This document shows positions 1-7,440 of a stretch of DNA of 64,000 nt, piece by piece (within the stretch, counting starts at the first letter, position 1; each line of letters begins with the position of its first letter). The DNA lies in NCBI RefSeq assembly GCF_030409055.1, contig NZ_CP116619.1, positions 1,645,628 to 1,709,627 on the forward strand. Direction: 5' to 3'. The DNA is from Trichocoleus desertorum NBK24 (GTDB lineage Bacteria; Cyanobacteriota; Cyanobacteriia; FACHB-46). Both the position numbers and the translations under genes were made by a program. Under the pieces are notes generated by a model. It ran no database searches and was not told the DNA's origin. It worked only from the letters and a program-made list of their open reading frames with translations.

Positions 1-415
1 AATTGTGGCTGATGCTTTTCCTGATCAAGTGTTTCAGGGCAAAGTTCGCCTAATTGCTCCTGCGGCGGTCGAGGAGCAAAATGTCACCTCCTTTCAAGTG
101 CGGGTGGCTCTGGTGACGGGTAAAGATAAGCTGCGATCGGGCATGAATGTCGATCTCACTTTTCTAGGCAAGCAGTTGGATCAAGCCTTGGTCGTTCCGA
201 CAGTGGCGATCGTCACCAAGGAAGGTGAAACGGGAGTCTTAGTCACCGATGACAAAAACCAACCCACCTTTAAGCCTGTCACCATTGGCCCTACCATTGG
301 CAACCAAACTCAAGTGCTGGAAGGGTTAGAAGCAGGGGAAAAAGTGTTTGTTGAGTTGCCAGAAAATAAGAAGCTGGAAGACTTTACCCAACCTAAAGGC
401 GAAAAGAAGCCATAA
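1..415 (+). CDS. RND efflux membrane-fusion (HlyD-family) protein, C-terminal part
   Basis: This is the 3' end of a gene that starts before the window; the frame is open from base 2. The visible ~137 residues run from a beta-barrel domain (segment beginning VADAFPDQVFQGKV, then TSFQVRVAL, LRSGMNVDLTF) into a membrane-proximal domain (ALVVPTVAIV, VTIGPTIGNQTQVLEGLEAGEKV). This order is typical of periplasmic adaptor subunits of RND or MacAB-type exporters, which bridge the inner-membrane pump and the outer-membrane channel. The pump gene would be expected upstream, outside the window. The next gene, on the opposite strand, converges with it. The family call is solid; the substrate cannot be inferred. 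Confidence 0.85.
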   Translation, partial: IVADAFPDQVFQGKVRLIAPAAVEEQNVTSFQVRVALVTGKDKLRSGMNVDLTFLGKQLDQALVVPTVAIVTKEGETGVLVTDDKNQPTFKPVTIGPTIGNQTQVLEGLEAGEKVFVELPENKKLEDFTQPKGEKKP

Positions 416-438
416 CCAACGCAGCTTCAATTAAACCA

Positions 439-1431
439 TCAACTAAACCAACTCAGCCACAGCGGTAGTACGAGCAGCAACCCGATAAAACTTAGAGCAA
501 TGCTACCTGTGAGCAATTCGCGATCGAGATTGTAGACCTCTGCCAGAATCAACACTGACAAACCTGTGGGCGTCCCAGACATCAGCACCAAGACTAATCG
601 AGGTACGCCTGTCACGCCAAGGCATGTAGCCCCTACTCCCACCAGCCCAGGTACGATCAAAACTTTGAGCAGGGTGGGCAAGACCGCACGCTGGAGACTG
701 CGCCAGCCTTTAATCGAGCCAAGGCGTAAGCCCACTAGTAACAAAGCACTCGCCATCACGACCCAGACCGCTTGATTCAGCCCAGTTTCGATCGCCTCTG
801 ATAAAGCGATCGCGCGAGTACTAAATCCTAAAAGAAAGGCCCAAGTACTTGGAACAGTTACTACGTCCCGTAACTGCACCCACCAGTGATTCTTGGTTGC
901 ACTATGACCAAAATAGCTAGCAATAAACACAGCAATGCCATAGTTGCCCACCACGTTGCTAGTGACGCTAAAAAGGACTGCCCAGCCTAAATCATCTATG
1001 CCAAACAACACTTGAGCCAAGGCCAAGCCGACAAAGCCTGTATTCCCCAACATTGCCGCCAGAATAAAGCTGCCTAGCGTGGCTCGCTGGGAGACAGGGG
1101 GGCTGCTCGATCCCAAGTTTATAGGAAGTTGAGAGGAGTCAGCGATCGCCACTGGAGTTGGTTCAAACTGCTTCTGGAACCCCCACCAAAAAACTAAGGA
1201 CAAAAACAGGCTCAGCACGAGCACCCCGACTGCCACGGCTGGAATAAAGCCCACGCGATCGGACAGCTCGGTTTGACGTCCTAGCACCAAGAGTTGTAAA
1301 GGGACTCCAACCCAATACAGTGCTTGTCCCAGCAACCGGGGGAACCGATTGGGTACCCACCGTAGGAGCAATAGCCCTAACCCTGGCCAGATCAGCAGAG
1401 GAGTGTAAGCACGGAACAGGGTATCCAGCAT
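439..1431 (-). CDS. AEC-family (auxin efflux carrier-like) permease
   Basis: A 330-residue, very hydrophobic protein with about ten predicted membrane segments in two halves separated by a polar linker near residues 90-115. The N-terminal LLIWPGLGLLLLRW and the C-terminal GTPTGLSVLILAEVYN segment fit the AEC (Mem_trans) family. Members export or import small organic anions in bacteria; the substrate here is unknown. It lies 66 bases from the protease gene on the same strand, so the two could be co-transcribed, but nothing links their functions. The start was taken as the ATG that opens directly into the first membrane segment. Confidence 0.8.
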   Translation of the reverse strand: MLDTLFRAYTPLLIWPGLGLLLLRWVPNRFPRLLGQALYWVGVPLQLLVLGRQTELSDRVGFIPAVAVGVLVLSLFLSLVFWWGFQKQFEPTPVAIADSSQLPINLGSSSPPVSQRATLGSFILAAMLGNTGFVGLALAQVLFGIDDLGWAVLFSVTSNVVGNYGIAVFIASYFGHSATKNHWWVQLRDVVTVPSTWAFLLGFSTRAIALSEAIETGLNQAVWVVMASALLLVGLRLGSIKGWRSLQRAVLPTLLKVLIVPGLVGVGATCLGVTGVPRLVLVLMSGTPTGLSVLILAEVYNLDRELLTGSIALSFIGLLLVLPLWLSWFS

Positions 1432-1497
1432 CAGAGGACTCGGTAGGGCTATTAATCAAGCGAAGCCGCCTTAAAAGACGTCTGAATGGACTTAAAA

Positions 1498-2796
1498 CTA
1501 GCGCTCTAGCTTAGGACGAGGCACATCTTGTAAATCACCAGGTCGAATGGACAGTTGCTGAGTTTGTTCTCCCCGTTGGGTTTGCAATTGCAAAGGCTGA
1601 TTGACTCGGCTTTGTTCTACTGCCCGCTGCAATTGCTCAGCAGTTTTGACAGACTTGCCTTCGACCGCAGTAATCACATCACCTCGACGCAAACCTGCCG
1701 CTGCTGCTGGGCTATTGGGCATTACCTGCATCACCAAAACGCCATTCACTTCTGGGACAGCGAAGGGGGAATTGGGGTTGTTGTTAGATTCCTGGGCTAG
1801 TTCTGGGGTCAGGGTGAGCAATCGAACGCCAATATAAGGATGGGGAACTTTGCCGCCTCGAATTAGCACATCTTTGATTGCCTTGGCTTTATCGATGGGA
1901 ATGGCGAAACCAATCCCTTGAGCATCAGCTCGGATAGCAGTGTTGATTCCAATTACTTCACCGCGATCGCTCAACAACGGCCCCCCAGAGTTGCCAGGGT
2001 TAATGGCTGTATCGGTTTGGATAAAGTCGAGGCGCTTGTCTGGGATACCAACCTGGGCGCTAGAACGGTTGAGGGTGCTGATGATGCCCAGGGTAACGGT
2101 GTTATCTAGACCTAAAGGGTTGCCCACTGCGATCGCCCAATCTCCCACTTGCACATCGCTAGAGTTACCTAGTGGAGCCACAGGCAAATTCTGGCCGTTG
2201 ATTTTCACCACTGCTAAGTCAGATGGCTCATCAATGCCGCGCACTTCGCCCTTGAAGGTACGACCATCTTTGAGGGTGACGCTGACCGTATCTGCTCCAC
2301 TCACCACATGAGCATTGGTCAAGAGAATGCCATTGCGATCGATGATGAAGCCAGAGCCTTGACCGCGTTGGTGATATTCCTGCGGGGCGCGGGAGTAGCC
2401 ATCGCCAAAGAAGGGGCTAAAGAAAGGATCATCAAATAAGGGGTCTGCTGGGCGAGTGGTAATTGTGCGATCGGTGTCGATTCGCACTACGGCTGGGCCA
2501 ACTCGATTAACGGCGGCAGCCACAAAGTTACGGCCACTTTCTTGACTAGGTACGATATTGGGCACAATATTAGGCGCGGTATCGAGCGCAATATTAGGCG
2601 CGATCGCAGCGGTAGGTTCTTCCACTGTTTCGGGGCTAAGCAGCGTAGATTGGTTGAGCAGCGCTGAAACCTTGGGAAGCCAAGCCGATGGAAAAGTCCA
2701 AAGCACAGCCAAAGTCAAAGCAACGCTCAACACAACCACCAAGGCGTAGCTACTAATTTGACGAAGCGGAAAAAAGCGTTGCTCCGAGGACGACAT
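1498..2796 (-). CDS. HtrA/Deg-type periplasmic serine protease with PDZ domain
   Basis: A trypsin-like protease of the HhoA/HhoB/HtrA group that acts in protein quality control outside the cytoplasm. Seen: an N-terminal membrane anchor (about residues 14-38), a low-complexity linker with NIVPNIVP repeats, the catalytic triad His163 (LLTNAHVV), Asp193 (SDLAVVK) and Ser270 (NPGNSGGP), and one C-terminal PDZ domain (VMPNSPAAAAGLRRGDVI). Total 432 residues, normal for cyanobacterial Deg proteins. The start is placed at the internal ATG at 2796 because GGAGG lies seven bases upstream; the longer frame from 2823 would place that ribosome site inside the coding region. Which of the three cyanobacterial paralogues it is cannot be decided without alignment. 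Confidence 0.92.
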   Translation of the reverse strand: MSSSEQRFFPLRQISSYALVVVLSVALTLAVLWTFPSAWLPKVSALLNQSTLLSPETVEEPTAAIAPNIALDTAPNIVPNIVPSQESGRNFVAAAVNRVGPAVVRIDTDRTITTRPADPLFDDPFFSPFFGDGYSRAPQEYHQRGQGSGFIIDRNGILLTNAHVVSGADTVSVTLKDGRTFKGEVRGIDEPSDLAVVKINGQNLPVAPLGNSSDVQVGDWAIAVGNPLGLDNTVTLGIISTLNRSSAQVGIPDKRLDFIQTDTAINPGNSGGPLLSDRGEVIGINTAIRADAQGIGFAIPIDKAKAIKDVLIRGGKVPHPYIGVRLLTLTPELAQESNNNPNSPFAVPEVNGVLVMQVMPNSPAAAAGLRRGDVITAVEGKSVKTAEQLQRAVEQSRVNQPLQLQTQRGEQTQQLSIRPGDLQDVPRPKLER

Positions 2797-2823
2797 CACA
2801 ATTCCTCCAGGTTTCTCAATCAC

Positions 2824-3178
2824 TTGTTAGAACTGCAAAAACAAAAGCAAGATAAGACAAAACGCTCGGTGTAGCCACGATACCCCTAACCCAGCAAACG
2901 CTGTTGCAGCCCCAACGTTAATTATGCTCTGGCAGCGGTCTAATTTTCTCCGCGTTTGGAGCTAGGTTGGAAGCTAGGGATGGCGACGACAACGACCAAG
3001 CCTCTGTACTCGTATTCTAATTTTTCCACCCGTAAAACTTGAACATTTTATTCCTTATCGAGGCTCTGTATTACGGAATACAAAAACTGCTGAATCTTAG
3101 ATTAGCTTCCTTACCTAATATTGATGCGAGTTACCGTCTCATCAGTTTCATGGAAGAAGCTGTAGAGATTGTCCCTTT
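2824..3178. other. Intergenic region between divergent protease and oxidase genes
   Basis: About 355 bases with no convincing gene. It should hold the promoters of two divergent genes. The only structure I can point to is a 16-base inverted repeat at 3067-3082, listed separately. The part next to the oxidase start is AT-rich. Confidence 0.6.
3067..3082. promoter_or_regulatory. Palindrome upstream of the oxidase gene, possible operator
   Basis: TGTATT-ACGG-AATACA is a perfect 6-bp inverted repeat with a 4-base spacer, about 100 bases upstream of the PTOX-like gene. Its size fits a dimeric regulator site. No regulator can be named, and such a short palindrome could be chance. Confidence 0.25.
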
Positions 3179-3928
3179 ATGATTCGTCTGCTGGTTAACT
3201 TTCTGGTCGCTGTGTTGAATACGTTTTATCGGGAAGACGATGGCCCTGATTTATCAGTGCAGGTCTACCGTCGCTTTTTCGTGTTGGAAACCGTGGCACG
3301 GGTGCCTTATTTTGCCTACTTGTCCGTGCTGCATCTATACGAAACGATGGGTTGGTGGCGCAAATCGGACTGGTTGAAGATTCATTTTGCCGAAGCCTGG
3401 AACGAGTTACACCATCTCCTAATTGCCGAAGCTTTGGACGGCGATCGCTTTTGGATCGATCGATTTGTGGCGCGCGCAGGGGCGTTTGTCTACTACTGGA
3501 TTTTGGTGCCTGTCTATATGATTTCACCCAGATCGGCCTACCACTTCATGCAGTTGGTAGAAGAGCATGCCTATCAGACTTACGACACTTTTTTGCAAAA
3601 GCATGAGGCGGCTCTCAAGGCTGAACCTGCCCCGGAAGTGGCTACTACGTACTACCTCGAAGGCGACATGTATCTGTTTGATGAATTTCAAACGGCGCAG
3701 GGTTCGGAGCAGCGCCGTCCTAAAATCGAAACGCTCTATGATGTATTTCTGGCGGTGCGCGATGATGAACTGGAACATGTCAAAACTATGATTGTCTGCC
3801 AGCAACCAGATGCTCAAGCCAACTTCCAAAGCCCCCACAATAGCGAGAAATTGGCTTTACCAGAGTCAACTACAACCGCGATCGCGGCTACTACACAGCA
3901 GTTAGTGCGAGAAGAGGCGAAATGCTAG
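3179..3928 (+). CDS. Alternative oxidase / plastid terminal oxidase-like quinol oxidase
   Basis: A membrane-bound diiron quinol:oxygen oxidoreductase that takes electrons from plastoquinol and reduces oxygen to water. The iron-ligand motifs of the AOX/PTOX family are all visible: LET (Glu37), NELHH (Glu76, His79), VEEHA (Glu128 region) and RDDELEH (Glu197, His200). The overall pattern (FFVLETVARVPYFAYLSVLHLYETMGWW) resembles PTOX rather than mitochondrial AOX. Length 249 residues; the last ~45 residues are polar and not part of the fold. In cyanobacteria such enzymes act as an electron safety valve in excess light. The start is the ATG at 3179, which leads directly into the amphipathic N-terminus. 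Confidence 0.9.
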   Translation: MIRLLVNFLVAVLNTFYREDDGPDLSVQVYRRFFVLETVARVPYFAYLSVLHLYETMGWWRKSDWLKIHFAEAWNELHHLLIAEALDGDRFWIDRFVARAGAFVYYWILVPVYMISPRSAYHFMQLVEEHAYQTYDTFLQKHEAALKAEPAPEVATTYYLEGDMYLFDEFQTAQGSEQRRPKIETLYDVFLAVRDDELEHVKTMIVCQQPDAQANFQSPHNSEKLALPESTTTAIAATTQQLVREEAKC

Positions 3929-3930
3929 GT

Positions 3931-4980
3931 CTATCTAGGAGCGATCGCCTTTGAGCTTCTGGAACTTTTGGATACCATTGCTAAAGCTTCACGGACGACC
4001 TCAGAACCAGCACCCGCAAGGCAAGAATTTTCTGTGAGATGTCGTTTCCAAATTCGGCTTCCGGGTTGTCCTGCAAACAGTTGCAGCATGTGTCGGGTGA
4101 TTTTGTGGAGCTTCAAACCTTTAGCGATCCAAAAGTCAATGTAAGGCAATATTGCTTCAGCCACTTCCTGAGGAGTGGGAGGGGTAGTTTCTTGGGCGTA
4201 GATCAGGCGATCGCTTTGGGCAAACAAATAAGGCTGATCGTAAGCGGCACGACCGATCATTACTGCATCCACCGAGCGCAACTGTTCTTGCACTTGGGCC
4301 AAGTTGGTGAAACCACCGTTAATCTCGATGAATAGGTGGGGGAAGTCTTGCTTCAACCGATGCACGTCTTCATAACGAAGCGGTGGGATATCTCGGTTTT
4401 CTTTGGGACTGAGTCCTTGCAGCCAAGCTTTGCGGGCATGGACGGTAAAGCGCTCACAACCTGAGGCGGCAACGGTTTGGACAAACGTCACCATATCCTC
4501 GTAGCGATCGCGATCATCAATACCGATGCGATGCTTGACGGAGACTGGAATGCTGGTTGCTTGCATCATGGCAGCGACACAATCAGCCACTCGCTCTGGT
4601 TGGGCCATCAGGCAAGCGCCAAAGTTACCGTTTTGAACGCGATCGCTAGGGCAGCCGACGTTGAGGTTGATTTCGTCGTAGCCTAGGTCGGCGGCAATTT
4701 GGGCACAGATGGCAAGGTCTTTGGGGTTATCTCCACCCACTTGCAGCGCTAAAGGCTTTTCTTCGGGGGAAAACGCTAGTAATCGTTCGCGATCGCCATG
4801 CAGAATTGCGAGGCTCGTCACCATTTCGGTGTACAGCAGGGTTCGCTGGGTGATTTGCCGCATGAAGTAGCGGAAGTGGCGATCGGTGCGATCCATCATG
4901 GGGGCGACGCTGAGGGGGTTGCCGATGAGAGGGCGATCGCAATGGTGGGATAGATTGGGTGCTGTGATGGAAGCGGTCAT
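3931..4980 (-). CDS. dusA: tRNA-dihydrouridine(20/20a) synthase
   Basis: An FMN- and NADPH-dependent enzyme reducing uridine to dihydrouridine in the tRNA D-loop. Family motifs are clear: SVAPMMDRTDRHFRYFMRQI near the N-terminus, LQVGGDNP, the catalytic-cysteine region INLNVGCPSDRVQNGNFGACLM, then SVKHRIGID, FTVHARKA and VMIGRAAYDQPYLF. The long MVTSLAILHGDRERLLAFSPEEKP segment is specific to the DusA subgroup. Length 349 residues is usual for the family. It converges with the oxidase gene with only two bases between their stops. Confidence 0.95.
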   Translation of the reverse strand: MTASITAPNLSHHCDRPLIGNPLSVAPMMDRTDRHFRYFMRQITQRTLLYTEMVTSLAILHGDRERLLAFSPEEKPLALQVGGDNPKDLAICAQIAADLGYDEINLNVGCPSDRVQNGNFGACLMAQPERVADCVAAMMQATSIPVSVKHRIGIDDRDRYEDMVTFVQTVAASGCERFTVHARKAWLQGLSPKENRDIPPLRYEDVHRLKQDFPHLFIEINGGFTNLAQVQEQLRSVDAVMIGRAAYDQPYLFAQSDRLIYAQETTPPTPQEVAEAILPYIDFWIAKGLKLHKITRHMLQLFAGQPGSRIWKRHLTENSCLAGAGSEVVREALAMVSKSSRSSKAIAPR

Positions 4981-5034
4981 TGGTTTGAGGGATGTTTCCT
5001 CTAGTTTTTCATCTCTGTTGAAAGAGCCGAACCC

Positions 5035-5054
5035 TTGGGGGCACCTGCCCCCAA
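5035..5054. repeat. GC-rich hairpin repeat unit
   Basis: TTGGGGGCA-CC-TGCCCCCAA forms a perfect 9-bp stem with a 2-base loop. It is followed by CCCCC and a second small hairpin GGACG-GCTG-CGTCC at 5067-5080. This has the look of a dispersed cyanobacterial intergenic palindrome family. Only one copy is visible in this window, so dispersal is inferred. Confidence 0.5.
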
Positions 5055-5136
5055 ACCCCCGCTGAAGGACGGCTGCGTCCTCCAGACCTCCTCCAGAAGG
5101 GTAAGGTTATGCTTTAGTTTCCTAATCTAGCTTCCC

Positions 5137-5253
5137 CCAGTATTGGGGGACTGAGGGGGCAGTACCAGGAGTTAAACGGCATTCCAGTTTACTTTCATCA
5201 ACATGAAACCACCCTGCCAGTATTAGGGGATTTAGGGGGCAGTACCAGGAGTT
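5137..5253. repeat. Two direct copies of a 37-bp intergenic repeat
   Basis: Copy 1 at 5137-5173 and copy 2 at 5217-5253 both begin CCAGTATT and end CAGTACCAGGAGTT. They match at 34 of 37 positions and lie 80 bases apart start to start. Each contains a short self-complementary CCCC/GGGG core. They sit directly downstream of the stop of the 160-residue hypothetical gene on the minus strand and may act as its transcript end or as dispersed repeats. Confidence 0.65.
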
Positions 5254-5258
5254 GGAGG

Positions 5259-5741
5259 TTAAGCAGCAGTGGTGGCTTTGTCTGCTTCGCGGGCTCCTAC
5301 GGCTAATACTAAGCATAGGGCGGCGATCGCGGTTTGCCATTCTTGGCGAACGCTGGTGTCTTCTACATCATCAAATAAGCTGACTAAACGTGGGATGGAG
5401 CGTTCCATTGCGGGACGAGGTACGGGTTGGTGCAGTTCGACTAAGCGGGTTAGGCTTTCTTCGTTGTTGAGGAAGTTGACAACCCAGCGAGTGGCATGGT
5501 CAGGGCTATCGGGGACTCGCTTCACATTTAGCTCTGTTTTTAACCAGATATAGAACGGGGGCAGGTTCTCTGCTAAGACTTGACCTGCGGTGGGTAAGGT
5601 TTGCCGTAGTAGCTCAACATTCAGGCTAGCTAGCTTTTGTTGAACTGCGGGGTTCGCCAACAACTCGGACAAGTTGCAGGCTAGCAACGCTTCAACATCA
5701 GCAGGAGCAAGATTGAGGTTTTGAGCAAAGGTATTCAGCAT
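5259..5741 (-). CDS. Hypothetical protein, helical, 160 residues
   Basis: I do not recognise this family. The protein reads as soluble and mainly alpha-helical, with leucine-rich N-terminal repeats (LAPADVEALLACNLSELL, QQKLASLNVELLRQTL) and no signal peptide or membrane segment. Codon use resembles its neighbours and the frame is intact, so it is probably a real gene. It stands alone between a repeat-rich spacer and the SLH gene, which is divergent to it. No function is proposed. Confidence 0.6.
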   Translation of the reverse strand: MLNTFAQNLNLAPADVEALLACNLSELLANPAVQQKLASLNVELLRQTLPTAGQVLAENLPPFYIWLKTELNVKRVPDSPDHATRWVVNFLNNEESLTRLVELHQPVPRPAMERSIPRLVSLFDDVEDTSVRQEWQTAIAALCLVLAVGAREADKATTAA

Positions 5742-5979
5742 GATTAATTGTCTGGGAACTGGATTAGGACTGACTCATAGAACTACTGAGACTCAAAGAG
5801 AACCTCAAGGAATCTACGTATCTCTAGCACTTAAACATGAAGCCCCTGCGAAAGAGTCCGTAAAAACGCCAAGTTGGCAGCAGCAGTTGCTAACAGCGGT
5901 GTTGTAATGGGAACTCTCGGCCCTCAACTAAATTCTGATCAGATAAGGTGAAAGAGTCAGTGGCAAGGAGCCAGAAGCG

Positions 5980-6411
5980 ATGTCTAGAGTTTCGTTCGTC
6001 AGCCATGCAATCAGGTCTTCTCTAGGAATCGCGATCGCCCTTGGAGTCACAGCGATCGCGACTGCACCCAACCAAGTGTTGGCCCAGACTGCTCCGACTA
6101 ACGCCCCTAGCAGCAATTCACAGCCTCAATCTGGCTGCATTTCTGGCTATCCCGATGGCACCTTTCGCGGCGATCGCCCAGTCACTCGTTACGAATTTGC
6201 GGCTGGCTTAAATGCTTGCCTGAATAACATTGAGCAACAGATTCCTACAAGCCGCGCTAACTTAGCGACCAAGGCCGATTTTGAGGCACTGATTCAACGC
6301 CAACGGGAGCTAAATGCTCAGGTGAAAGATTTATCGAGCCGCGTAGATGGTATTTCTACTAAGCCCATCACTCGTCCTCGCCAGCCTCTCAGACATGGCC
6401 CTAAGCTATAG
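5980..6411 (+). CDS. Short SLH-domain protein (porin-like N-terminus without barrel)
   Basis: A 143-residue exported protein. It has a signal peptide (hydrophobic core about residues 14-30, Ala-rich cleavage region near VLAQT) and one S-layer-homology motif (GYPDGTFRGDRPVTRYEFAAGLNACL, about residues 52-77). A short heptad region follows (ADFEALIQRQRELNAQVKDLSSRVDGI), then a basic tail. Cyanobacterial SLH porins start exactly this way but continue for 400 or more residues as a beta-barrel; here the protein stops after the coiled coil. It may be a genuine small peptidoglycan-binding periplasmic protein or a truncated porin gene. No barrel-like remnant follows before the terminator. Confidence 0.75.
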   Translation: MSRVSFVSHAIRSSLGIAIALGVTAIATAPNQVLAQTAPTNAPSSNSQPQSGCISGYPDGTFRGDRPVTRYEFAAGLNACLNNIEQQIPTSRANLATKADFEALIQRQRELNAQVKDLSSRVDGISTKPITRPRQPLRHGPKL

Positions 6412-6433
6412 ACTCATCAGGCCATAGAGCCAT

Positions 6434-6480
6434 GAAAAAGCGATCGCTGGCGCTAGGGTTCTCAAAAGCGATCGCTTTTC
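6434..6480. terminator. Bidirectional terminator built on HIP1 octamers
   Basis: AAAAGCGATCGC on the left pairs with GCGATCGCTTTT on the right across a 20-base loop, giving a 12-bp stem with flanking A and T runs on both strands. It lies between the convergent SLH and methionine aminopeptidase genes, so it can serve both. Confidence 0.75.
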
Positions 6481-6510
6481 TATTGGTTTGTCTAAAGGCC
6501 CGTCTAAAGT

Positions 6511-7335
6511 TTAGACTTTGGTGCGATCGGTGAGGATTTCGTAACCCTCTTCAGTCACCAAAACGGTGTGCTCAAACTGAGCTGAGAGTGAGTTATCTAC
6601 TGTCACCACCGTCCAGCGGTCTTGCAAGGTGCGGGTGACTTTGGAGCCAGCATTCAGAATCGGTTCGATCGCCAGGGTCATACCTGCCCGCAGCTTTACG
6701 TTGGGCATTTGACGGGTACGGAAGTTAAACACAGAAGGTTCTTCATGCAGGTTACGGCCTACGCCATGTCCGGTGTAGTCTTCTACGATCACAAAACCAT
6801 TCGCCTCAACGTGATCTTGCACCGCACCCGCCAAGTCCAGCAGGTACTTGCCCGCTTTGACTTGCTCAATACCTTTGTAAAGGGCTTCTTCAGCCACTCG
6901 GATTAACTTAGCTGCGTCCGGGGTCACTTCTCCCACACCGATAGTGATGCAAGAGTCGCCATGAAAGCCTTGAAAGTAAGCTCCCGTATCAATCTTGACC
7001 ACATCTCCGGTGCGAATCACCTTTTTGGCGTTGGGAATTCCATGCACCACTTCGTTATTGATGCTGGAGCAGATAGAAGCAGGGAAGCCGTGATAGCCCT
7101 TAAAGCTAGGAGTAGCTCCCATTTCGCGAATCCGCTTTTCTGCATGAGCATCCAGATCAGCAGTCGTCATCCCCGGTTGAATAATTTGGGAAATTTCCTT
7201 CAACACGGTCGCGACAATTTTGGCTGACTCCCGCATAATCTCAATTTCACGCGGAGACTTGATCTCAATTCCCCGACGTTGCTTAACACGGGGCGGCTGA
7301 GACGCTTGAGGAATCAAATTGCTGAGGATGTTCAT
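6511..7335 (-). CDS. map: Methionine aminopeptidase, type I
   Basis: Removes the initiator methionine from nascent proteins. The metal-binding residues of the pita-bread fold are seen in order: Asp in VKIDTGAYF, Asp in FHGDSCIT, His in [13 protein letters not shown], Glu in LAIEPIL and Glu in [11 protein letters not shown]. Length 274 residues; the first ~25 residues (to [11 protein letters not shown]) are a short extension before the type Ia catalytic core. Monocistronic by layout, with a terminator-like hairpin downstream shared with the SLH gene. Confidence 0.95.
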   Translation of the reverse strand: MNILSNLIPQASQPPRVKQRRGIEIKSPREIEIMRESAKIVATVLKEISQIIQPGMTTADLDAHAEKRIREMGATPSFKGYHGFPASICSSINNEVVHGIPNAKKVIRTGDVVKIDTGAYFQGFHGDSCITIGVGEVTPDAAKLIRVAEEALYKGIEQVKAGKYLLDLAGAVQDHVEANGFVIVEDYTGHGVGRNLHEEPSVFNFRTRQMPNVKLRAGMTLAIEPILNAGSKVTRTLQDRWTVVTVDNSLSAQFEHTVLVTEEGYEILTDRTKV

Positions 7336-7395
7336 GGAGATCGAGGAGTACTGATAGGAGCTTATCTTTAGATCTAAGTTAACCCAATTTGCTCT

Positions 7396-7434
7396 AGGAC
7401 AGCAGAGCGATCGCTGTCCTAATTCTGCTGTCCT
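7396..7434. terminator. 11-bp perfect hairpin between the M16 peptidase and map genes
   Basis: AGGACAGCAGA at 7396-7406 pairs perfectly with TCTGCTGTCCT at 7424-7434. The loop carries a HIP1 octamer and a second copy of GTCCTAAT. It sits immediately after the M16 peptidase stop on the minus strand. The T run (TTTTTT) follows it only on the plus strand, so as a minus-strand terminator it lacks a U tract. The structure is certain, the role is not. Confidence 0.5.
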
Positions 7435-7440
7435 AATTTT

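Noticed and set aside
5122-5340. Minus-strand open frame across the 37-bp repeats
   Set aside because: Explained by the repeats plus the start of the hypothetical gene's antisense region; no protein features.
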